Source of the DNA: JBCBRR01 sp039029235 | GTDB lineage: Bacteria > Bacteroidota > Bacteroidia > Cytophagales > Amoebophilaceae | Length of the DNA stretch: 21,425 bases | Reading direction: 5' to 3' | Assembly: GCA_039029235.1 (NCBI GenBank) | Contig: JBCCGO010000014.1 | Span: 1 to 21,425 of the forward strand | Shown here: positions 15,991 through 21,425 of the stretch, piece by piece | Layout of the letters: the number at the start of each line of letters is the position of its first letter | Numbering within the stretch: the first letter of the stretch is position 1 | The notes under the pieces: generated by a model | Seen by the model: only the letters and a program-made list of their open reading frames with translations | Databases searched by the model: none | Told to the model about the DNA's origin: nothing | Translations under genes and position numbers: made by a program

Positions 15991-16335
15991 ATGTTTACGC
16001 TACAAGTCGTCCTAACGATTGTCACGGCCATACTGCTCATCCTGGCCGTTTCTTTACAAAGCTCTAAAAAAGAAGGATTGAGCAGTTCCTTAGGTAGCCT
16101 AGATGCTAGTCAGCTGCTAGGCATTCAGCGAAGCGGTGATATACTGGAACAAATTACGTGGTGGCTTATGATCAGCTTATTCACCTTAAGTCTCGGCACC
16201 GCTGTATTTCTGCAAAAAGACCACGAGCTACCTACAAGCCCTAACCTAGAGCGTATACAAGACCAGTACCTATCACCCAAGCCTGACCAGGAAGGCGAAG
16301 CTACTATAGCGGAAAACAGCGTGCCCATCAGATAG
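15991..16335 (+). CDS. secG: Preprotein translocase subunit SecG
   Basis: Small inner-membrane subunit of the SecYEG channel. I start at ATG 15991 (MFTLQVVLTIVTAILLILAV), giving 114 residues; an in-frame ATG at 15910 would add 27 residues that do not look like SecG. There are two membrane helices (about 1-20 and 52-75) with the family's short polar link, including QSSKKEGLSSSLG, which matches the usual Q-S/NxKGxGL-SSxxG pattern. The C-terminal tail (about 80-114) is charged and proline-rich, as in other Bacteroidota SecG proteins. Confidence 0.88.
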   Translation: MFTLQVVLTIVTAILLILAVSLQSSKKEGLSSSLGSLDASQLLGIQRSGDILEQITWWLMISLFTLSLGTAVFLQKDHELPTSPNLERIQDQYLSPKPDQEGEATIAENSVPIR

Positions 16336-16448
16336 TGTTTGCTAGGCCGTCTACAGCCCTTGTAGCAAGGAGTACTGTTATTTCCCCGTTGTGATTCCCT
16401 GGGCCGTTCTGCAGGGCGCACATTGTATGCCGGATATGTTGCACGTAT

Positions 16449-16467
16449 CGGCAGCAGCCTGCTGCCG
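16449..16467. terminator. Hairpin between secG and the HIT gene
   Basis: CGGCAGCA and TGCTGCCG form an 8-bp stem with a 3-base loop. It lies between convergent secG and HIT genes and could end transcription, at least of secG (followed by ATACTGATTTTCT). No long T-run. Confidence 0.4.
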
Positions 16468-16603
16468 ATACTGATTTTCTCATCTACCAAGCTCCTTTAG
16501 CTAGGACAGCTTTACCTTTTGCAAGGCTTGTCTGTCTTTGTTGGCCGGAGGTAGCCTTGGTAGTAGAGGTAGCCGTTCAAAACTGGCCCAGAAGGCGCAT
16601 TTG

Positions 16604-17002
16604 TTAGTACTTGATAGCTGCTTTGATCTGAGCAGCTACCGTAGCCAGCTCTTCCTGGGTAAGCTTCAGCGGCGGCTTGCTGAAGTCAATGTCATAAGTG
16701 CTATTGATGGGTACGAGATGTACATGTGCATGAGGTACTTCTAGGCCTACTACCGCTACCCCCACACGCCGACAGGGGACAACCTGCTGGATCCCGCATG
16801 CTACTCGTTTAGCAAAAACGAGAAGTTCCCTCAGGATGCTGTCATCTAGGTCAAATAAGTAGTCTACCTCCTGTTTGGGTATGACCAAGGTGTGTCCACG
16901 CGCTATTGGATGGATGTCTAGCAAGGCCAAGTATTGTGCATGCTCTGCAACAATATGGCCTGGGATAGTTCCTTGGATAATCTGTGTAAATATGCTCGCC
17001 AT
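16604..17002 (-). CDS. HIT family hydrolase (histidine triad nucleotide-binding protein)
   Basis: Small nucleotide-binding hydrolase that cleaves purine nucleotide phosphoramidates or dinucleoside phosphates. 132 residues. The histidine triad is HAHVHLVP (His 91, 93 and 95), preceded by the GLEVP segment, with IFTQIIQGTIP at the N-terminus and LDIHPIARGHTLVIPK forming the core strands. It lies 48 bases downstream of greA on the same strand; this greA-HIT order recurs in Bacteroidota, so it is probably an operon. Confidence 0.93.
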   Translation of the reverse strand: MASIFTQIIQGTIPGHIVAEHAQYLALLDIHPIARGHTLVIPKQEVDYLFDLDDSILRELLVFAKRVACGIQQVVPCRRVGVAVVGLEVPHAHVHLVPINSTYDIDFSKPPLKLTQEELATVAAQIKAAIKY

Positions 17003-17050
17003 AGATAGCCTAGTAAAGCTCTGCTGGCCTAAAAGATGATTCTATAGCTT

Positions 17051-17524
17051 TCATAAGCTGATATTCAATATCACAAATTCGAACTTCCCAGCAGGTGCTT
17101 CTACGACGGCAGTTTCTCCTACTTTTTTCCCCAGCAGTCCTTGCCCCAGAGGCGAGTCTATGGATACTTTTCCTGCTTTAAGATCTGCTTCTTCTTCAGA
17201 AACAAGCATATAGGTGACCTCATCCCCATTCTTTTTGCGCTTGATCTTTACCTTAGCCAAGATAGAGACTGAGGTAGTATTGATTTCTTGTTTAGCAATA
17301 ACCCGTGCACCAGCTACCACCGCTTCTAGCTTAGCAATTCTGTGTTCTAATAGCCCTTGTGCTTCCTTAGCTGCCTCATACTCAGCATTCTCGCTTAGGT
17401 CGCCTTTATCCCTAGCATCAGCTAGCTGCTCTGCTACACGAGGCCTTTCTTGGACCTTCAGCTTAGAGAGCTCTTCTTTAAGCCTCTGTAGCCCCTCTTC
17501 AGTGTAATAGGATGACTTTGCCAT
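17051..17524 (-). CDS. greA: Transcription elongation factor GreA
   Basis: Binds RNA polymerase in the secondary channel and triggers cleavage of backtracked RNA. 157 residues, the standard length. The N-terminal coiled coil (about 8-75) carries at its tip the catalytic acidic pair in DLSENAEYEAAKE (Asp 42 and Glu 45). The C-terminal FKBP-like domain contains VSIDSPLGQGLLGKKVGE, diagnostic for Gre factors. No obvious promoter of the TAnnTTTG form was found upstream. First gene of a likely greA-HIT unit. Confidence 0.97.
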   Translation of the reverse strand: MAKSSYYTEEGLQRLKEELSKLKVQERPRVAEQLADARDKGDLSENAEYEAAKEAQGLLEHRIAKLEAVVAGARVIAKQEINTTSVSILAKVKIKRKKNGDEVTYMLVSEEEADLKAGKVSIDSPLGQGLLGKKVGETAVVEAPAGKFEFVILNISL

Positions 17525-17694
17525 AATTCTATTTTTTATTCCTTTTGTACTTAGGATCTATCATGTTGCTACCGCCAGTCTTGTAACCAGCACGGGAGGG
17601 ACTTCTCTTTAAAGTGCGGGGGCGCGAAGTTGCTTGCAGGGCTGCCTTACTATACTGTGTGGGAGTCAATGGCTGGTCACAGATAAAGCAATGG

Positions 17695-17868
17695 CTACGG
17701 ATTATTTGTTATTTTAGCAAGGAGCAATAATAGAAAGCCTCCTACAGCAAACCAAAAGGTGTAAGCGCTGATGGCAGGGATGATGATGAGCTGGAGCTGC
17801 ATACTTACAGCTACCAAGACAATAATAATGGCCAAGGTTCTCAGCTTGAGCTTTATTTGCCGATTCAT
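17695..17868 (-). CDS. Small two-helix membrane protein, unknown function (57 residues)
   Basis: Short gene starting with ATG at 17868 and ending with TAG at 17697-17695. The N-terminus is basic (MNRQIKLKLRTL), followed by a hydrophobic helix at about 12-32 (LAIIIVLVAVSMQLQLIII) and a second at about 37-52 (YTFWFAVGGFLLLLLA), ending KITNNP. The basic N-terminus and two helices fit an inner-membrane hairpin with both ends in the cytoplasm. The reading frame is protein-like on this frame only; the overlapping longer frame 17714-17920 is rich in His and Cys and looks like a shadow. Divergent from tsaC. I do not know the family. Confidence 0.65.
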   Translation of the reverse strand: MNRQIKLKLRTLAIIIVLVAVSMQLQLIIIPAISAYTFWFAVGGFLLLLLAKITNNP

Positions 17869-17947
17869 ATCTTTGCTTGGGTTTTGACACTAATATAGCG
17901 TATTTAGCACGCTCCCACAAAGATTAATCTAGTATAAGAGAGGTACG

Positions 17948-18904
17948 ATGATAGTTTCGGATATGCTACCAGTGAAAAGCTTGCTTGAGGCAGGGGAGGT
18001 AGTAGCTATTCCTACGGAGACGGTGTATGGATTGGCTGGCAATGCCTACAATGAGGTAGCAGTATGCAAGATTTTTCAGACCAAGCAGCGTCCTCGGTTT
18101 GATCCGCTGATCGTGCATGCTAGCTGCATAGAACAAATAGGAGATTTCGTTAAAGACTTCCCTCCAGAAGCTCAAGACCTGGCTAAGAGCTTCTGGCCGG
18201 GTCCACTGACGCTACTTCTACCCAAGAAAGCCATTATTCCGGATGCGGTCACGGCAGGGCTGCATAGCGTAGCGGTTAGGGTTCCTAACCATCCGCTTAC
18301 ACTGGCATTGCTACGAACTTTGTCTTTTCCTTTAGCGGCACCCAGTGCCAACCTTTTTGGCTACATCAGCCCTACTACGCCCCAGCACGTCTATGACCAA
18401 CTGGGTGAGAAGGTCCCTTACATTGTAGATGGTGGTACTTGTAGGGTAGGTATCGAGTCTACGATTGTGGGCTTTGACCAGGGTAGGCCAGCTATCTATC
18501 GGCTAGGGGGTATCAGTGTAGAAGCTATTGAGGAGATTATAGGGCCTATTGGGGTAGTCAACCATGCCTATCACAGACTCCAGGTTCCTGGCGGACTACT
18601 ACACCATTATGCACCGCAGAAACCGCTTAAGCTTGGAAAAATCTCGATGCTTATTGAGCAGCACAGCCGCCAGCGGTTGGGCATCCTGGCTTTTGACCAC
18701 TACTATGAGGGTATAGATCCTCACTATCAAGTCGTGCTAGCTCCTACGGCTAGCTTAGAAGAAGCGGCCCAGAATCTTTTTGCTGCTCTACGAAAGCTGG
18801 ATGCAATGCCGCTTGAGCTAATACTGGCGACTTATGTGCCTAATGTAGGGCTCGGGAGAGCCATTAATGAGCGACTCAGCCGGGCAGCTAGCGTTATGGG
18901 GTGA
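17948..18904 (+). CDS. tsaC: Threonylcarbamoyl-AMP synthase (TsaC/Sua5 family)
   Basis: Makes threonylcarbamoyl-adenylate from Thr, bicarbonate and ATP for the t6A37 base of ANN-decoding tRNAs. 318 residues, the long Sua5 form: YrdC catalytic domain (about 8-190) plus the Sua5 C-terminal domain, joined by the VPGGLLHHYAP segment that closes the active site. Catalytic-domain motifs are IPTETVYGLAGNA, the KQRPRFDPLIVH motif (46-57), PSAN (132-135) and IESTIVGF (169-176). Starts at ATG 17948; another ATG is six codons on. The gene is intact. It marks the border to the decayed region to its right. Confidence 0.94.
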   Translation: MIVSDMLPVKSLLEAGEVVAIPTETVYGLAGNAYNEVAVCKIFQTKQRPRFDPLIVHASCIEQIGDFVKDFPPEAQDLAKSFWPGPLTLLLPKKAIIPDAVTAGLHSVAVRVPNHPLTLALLRTLSFPLAAPSANLFGYISPTTPQHVYDQLGEKVPYIVDGGTCRVGIESTIVGFDQGRPAIYRLGGISVEAIEEIIGPIGVVNHAYHRLQVPGGLLHHYAPQKPLKLGKISMLIEQHSRQRLGILAFDHYYEGIDPHYQVVLAPTASLEEAAQNLFAALRKLDAMPLELILATYVPNVGLGRAINERLSRAASVMG

Positions 18905-19117
18905 TGGGGTAGGAGATCCTGCTTGCTAATCGAGTACACACTTTGGTAGATTTTACCAAAGGTAGCAAGGTGGCGGTCAAGGGGAAAGCCCCTTAGGGTA
19001 GCCAAAGTGATTTACAAGCTGCGAATACTTGCTTCACTTAGCCCTTTCAGCTCACTGATGAGGGGTATATCCAGCCCTCGGGAGCGCCTCTGGCGGGCCA
19101 TCGACGCTCAGCTGTCA
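18905..19117 (+). other. Spacer after tsaC with a possible coding remnant
   Basis: Apart from two hairpins, an open plus-strand frame around 19000-19168 reads KVIYKLRILASLSPF, then SPRERLWRAIDAQLSLERDLF and ends in a stop. It has a protein-like composition but no start and no family that I recognise. Its end overlaps the antisense of the nuclease fragment. Confidence 0.25.
18941..18961. terminator. Hairpin after tsaC
   Basis: CTTTGGTA and TACCAAAG form a perfect 8-bp stem around a 5-base loop, 36 bases after the tsaC stop. A second small hairpin, AAGGGG AAAG CCCCTT, lies at 18979-18994. Neither has a T-run, so factor-dependent termination or mRNA end protection is as likely as intrinsic termination. 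Confidence 0.35.
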
Positions 19118-19560
19118 CTAGAGCGCGATCTCTTCATACTTCAAAGCCACTTCCTTCCCACAAAAAGCTAGGCAAACTTGTAGCAGCTTCTTGACATGGG
19201 CATGGGCTTGGCCTGCGTCCCATAACCCTTTGTCGAGATCTTCCATAAGCCTGCCTCGGCTACGGCCGCTAGCTCTGATACATCCTGGCCCACCTTGTAC
19301 TCGACCACCAGGGCCTGGTCTTTTCCATAAGCTGCTCTGGGGATCAGCACCACATCTGCAGGGCCCCGGCCGCTCTCCCGTTCGCTCTCGATCTGGTAGG
19401 AGGGAGATAAGATACTCAGTAAGCATAGCATGAACCCGCTGTAGAAGGCCTCCCCTACCTTATCTCCTGTCTGGTAGAAGCTCGCTGAGCTATGCAAGAG
19501 CTCTCGGAGCGTAGTCTCAAATTCCAATACCTTCCCCACCTTTAGGTTTGTACTATTCAA
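19118..19560 (-). pseudogene. PD-(D/E)XK nuclease fragment (C-terminal part of a DUF1703/AAA-type protein), frameshifted
   Basis: The frame from ATG 19560 carries the nuclease core: a helix (VGEAFYSGFMLCLLSIL), then the Asp of GPADVVLIPR and the E-x-K of ALVVEYKVG, i.e. the PD-(D/E)XK pattern. About 330 bases in, near 19211-19216, a one-base change shifts the frame; the C-terminal end continues in the other frame as QAHAHVKKLLQVCLAF and CGKEVALKYEEIAL, ending at 19118. Relatives have a long N-terminal AAA-ATPase-like domain that is missing here. Such proteins are multicopy in Amoebophilus and Cardinium genomes as I recall. Probably inactive. Confidence 0.7.
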
Positions 19561-19698
19561 AGTAGCTATTATTGTTATTGGTCTGTGAACCCTGGGGGAA
19601 AGCTGAAGGCTTTTCCATAAGTTCAGAGCTAAGAACAGCGGCGAATTATCTCCCCTACTAGCAAAGACCTATTGCGCGATTTAATCCGCTTTTCTTTT

Positions 19699-20160
19699 AT
19701 GTTCGGTATCGATGTATCGAAACAACACTTAGATTAGGCAGTGGTTCAAGATGGGAAAGTACTAGCCAATAAGGGCTGTGATAATACACCCAAAGCCATA
19801 CTTAAAGCAATCAAAGGGCTTCCAAAGCAGGTTAATGGGTTAAATCTAGCCAATACTTTGTCCTCTTTAGCGCATACAGGCATTTATGCCTATCCCTTGC
19901 TATACGCTTTGAAGCAAGAAGAAGCGAGCATTTGGCTAGAGCAGGCTATCCAGACTCAACGTATCTTCCCAATAGCAGGTTTTGTCTAGATGCAGGAAGG
20001 GAATACCAAAGCTAAGCACCGTATCAGCGACAAATTTCCTAATTCCCGTCTCTTCATGCGGCCTTTCATGGCGAGAGAAGCCGTATTGTCTGGCAAGCGA
20101 GAAAGTCTCCAGGCCACATTGGAGCAACCTTGGCCCACGATGCTAGGGCAACGCTCTGGG
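19699..20160 (+). pseudogene. IS110-family transposase remnant
   Basis: A single frame from ATG 19699 reads MFGIDVSKQHLD, then TAG (19735-19737), then VVQDGKVLANKG and further to SLAHTGIYAYPLLYALKQE, matching the start of IS110-type DEDD transposases (GIDVSK with the first catalytic Asp; the usual EATGxYxxPL is AHTGIYAYPL). A second in-frame TAG is at 19987-19989, after which NTKAKHRISDKFPNSRLFMRPF still follows the family pattern (TDKxDA-RI). The usual Glu before TG is His here, and the C-terminal Ser domain is absent. End is approximate. Inactive; an active copy elsewhere may have been the source. Confidence 0.72.
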
Positions 20161-20287
20161 AGGGTTGGACTTGCTTGCTCCCGAGCTTGCAGGATCCTCT
20201 GCGGCTGTGCAGTGCTTCGCTGCCCCTAGCCTTCTTGCTCAAGCCACTCTAGGTCTGCCCTGGATAGCTTGCCTACTACTAGCCTAT

Positions 20288-20655
20288 ATGAATCATCGAT
20301 CCACTATTTCATTGCTTCTGGGAGGAATAGTGCTCGCACCTAAACTCCTCTATTTTAAAGACAGCATCACTTTAGGTGATGTTATGGAAAGCTTGTATGG
20401 GGGGAGGTATGCTAAGATAGGAACAGGGGTTATAGGGTTCTTATTTTCTGTCCTGATAGTGGGTAGCCAGATATGGGCACTGGGGTATATAGGTGCTGCT
20501 TTTTTAGAAATGGCACCAGAGAGGGCCATCTGGGGAATAGGACTCATTTTGATCCTGTACTCTTCTATGGGAAGTATTCGGTCCGTAGCCATTACAGATG
20601 TATTACAGTTTTTAGCCCTCACACTTATCGTCAGTATGATGGCTAATATGACAGA
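20288..20655 (+). pseudogene. Sodium:solute symporter (SSS family) fragment
   Basis: An internal piece of a sodium-coupled transporter, about 120 residues, with family features LAPKLLYFKDSITLGDVMESLYG, a helix SVLIVGSQIWALGYIGAAFLE, then GLILILYSSMGSIRSVAITDVLQF, the usual YS-x-G-x-R-x-V-x-TD-x-x-Q segment. A full SSS protein has about 450-550 residues and 13 helices; here roughly helices 3-5 remain. Homology stops abruptly at MMANM (about 20650), where the sequence becomes the antisense of an MmcQ/YjbR gene. The upstream boundary is vague; the frame is open from 20165. Confidence 0.75.
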
Positions 20656-20926
20656 TCAGCCTGTCAGGGGTACTTCGATCTGTTCGTACCGTGTTCCAGT
20701 GCTTCTTGTTCATGTGGTAGCCAGGGGTAACCTCTTCATATGCGTCTCTGAGTTGTATGGCAGTTTCTGGATTGCACTTGAGATTGATTCTCTCGAAGGC
20801 ATCTATAGCTGCTAAGGTAAGTATCTTACCTCTGACTTTGTACACGAGCGTTTTTGCGTCAAAAAGAAATGCTTCGGTAACCTCTTACTGCCTTAAGCAG
20901 TAGTTTCTATAGGCTTCGATATCCAT
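20612..20926 (-). pseudogene. MmcQ/YjbR (DUF419) family gene, broken
   Basis: From ATG 20926 the frame reads MDIEAYRNYCLRQ, a TAA stop (codon 14, at 20887-20885), then EVTEAFLFDAKTLVYKV, FERINLKCNPETAIQLR and VTPGYHMNKKHWNTV, which are diagnostic for the family (NLKCDP and PGYHMNKKHWNTV). After STPDRLI (about 20656) the family match ends and the sequence is the antisense of the neighbouring symporter fragment, so the C-terminal helix (DHSYxLV) is lost. The protein family has a double-wing DNA-binding-like fold of unclear function. It starts 7 bases after the stop of the RelA/SpoT-type gene. Confidence 0.8.
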
Positions 20927-20932
20927 GTTGCT

Positions 20933-21425
20933 CTAACGAGGCCCCCTGCTCAGCACTTGCGCACACCTACTTTTTAGCTCCTGAGCCGCCTCGTGTAGCT
21001 CCAGCCGCTCTGCCAGCGGCACATAGAGCTGAACCGTCTCCTCGGCTACTCGCTGCTGCTTGGACAGCGTACGGTGGCCACTGATCGTACGCATGTTATG
21101 CATCCGGTCTGCCAGCTTCACATACAGACCACGTGTGTTGCCCCTGCGCTCCAGCCTGCTTAGCTTCTCCTGAGCCGATAGTCTGATCTTGAAAATGCTA
21201 CCCTCCACGCTCTGCAAGTGCGTTACTGTATCTACCACCGACGCCGTCTCCTGGCCAAACACCGCTTCGATATGATGCAACAGTATCGAGGTGTCCTCTA
21301 CCGTGTCATGGAGCAATGCACCCAAGATCGTAGGCTGGTCCGTGTTGTAGTCCAGAACTATCTGTGCTACCGTGAGGGGGTGTAAATAAAAGGGCTCCCC
21401 TGAATGCCTGGCTACCGGACCGTGG
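20933..21425 (-). CDS. RelA/SpoT-type HD domain (ppGpp hydrolase), partial at right edge, short C-terminus
   Basis: The 5' end lies outside the window; 163 residues are visible. The order of motifs is that of the SpoT hydrolase: RHSGEPFYLHPLTVA, ALLHDTVEDT (HD metal site plus ED), FGQETASVVDTVTHL, and VKLADRMHNMRT with the last metal-binding Asp, then YVPLAERLELHEAAQELKSRC. The frame then ends at TAG (20935-20933), where full RelA/SpoT proteins go on into the synthetase, TGS and ACT domains. So it is either a single-domain alarmone hydrolase or the surviving front of a truncated SpoT. All HD metal ligands that should be in this part are present, so hydrolase activity is possible. Confidence 0.82.
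   Translation of the reverse strand, partial: HGPVARHSGEPFYLHPLTVAQIVLDYNTDQPTILGALLHDTVEDTSILLHHIEAVFGQETASVVDTVTHLQSVEGSIFKIRLSAQEKLSRLERRGNTRGLYVKLADRMHNMRTISGHRTLSKQQRVAEETVQLYVPLAERLELHEAAQELKSRCAQVLSRGPR

Noticed and set aside
17714..17920. 68-codon minus frame overlapping the small membrane protein
   Set aside because: Its His- and Cys-rich sequence lacks protein character; the frame starting at 17868 encodes clean membrane helices instead.
19699..20229. Stop codon reassignment (TAG read as an amino acid)
   Set aside because: TAG is used as a normal terminator in this window (for example secG, adk, lepB and the RelA/SpoT-type frame), so the TAGs in the IS110 remnant are best explained by decay.

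Overview
The window looks like a chromosome segment of a Bacteroidota bacterium, most likely a Cytophagales-type, host-associated lineage (an Amoebophilus/Cardinium-like symbiont is my guess, not proven). Evidence: Rho has the long charged N-terminal insertion usual in Bacteroidota; the orders sigma-54 activator-lptE-secG, greA-HIT and adk-obgE are typical of the phylum; several genes are preceded by the Bacteroidota promoter TTG-N19/20-TAnnTTTG; Shine-Dalgarno sites are mostly absent. Gene decay (split nuclease, IS110 remnant with stops, two truncated pseudogenes meeting at a breakpoint, long empty spacers) suggests relaxed selection. GC looks to be in the upper 40s percent by eye, higher than I recall for Amoebophilus or Cardinium.

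The main discovery is at the left end. Positions 1504 to 1 on the minus strand, running off the edge, encode a tandem array of 35-residue repeats with the hallmarks of TAL-effector (TALE) DNA-binding repeats: a GG or GS pair at positions 14-15, the QAL core at 17-19, and hypervariability concentrated at positions 12-13, the repeat-variable diresidue. Twelve complete repeats and part of a thirteenth are visible after a short N-terminus with one degenerate repeat. TALE-like proteins are known to me from Xanthomonas, Ralstonia, Mycetohabitans (Burkholderia) and marine metagenomes; I do not know of a described one in Bacteroidota.

Region by region: 1-1504 TALE-like gene; 1862-3340 rho (minus), divergent from serS (3684-4958); 5228-6826 adk-obgE; 7422-8522 lepB behind a promoter with a long leader; 8534-8932 RNase P RNA; 9576-10139 small outer-membrane-type protein with promoter and terminator; 10418-11098 comF-type phosphoribosyltransferase; 11388-13497 two overlapping carotenoid genes (cruF-like and crtD/crtI-like); 13772-16335 sigma-54 activator, lptE and secG; 16604-17524 greA-HIT; 17695-17868 a 57-residue membrane protein; 17948-18904 tsaC/sua5.

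From 18905 onward the region is decayed: a frameshifted PD-(D/E)XK nuclease fragment, an IS110 transposase remnant, a sodium:solute symporter fragment joined head-to-head with a broken MmcQ/YjbR gene, and at the right edge a RelA/SpoT HD (ppGpp hydrolase) reading frame that stops soon after the HD domain.

Most intact genes are housekeeping functions: transcription termination and elongation, tRNA charging, t6A modification, ribosome assembly, protein export and signal-peptide removal, and LPS assembly. The accessory content is the TALE-like protein and the carotenoid pair.
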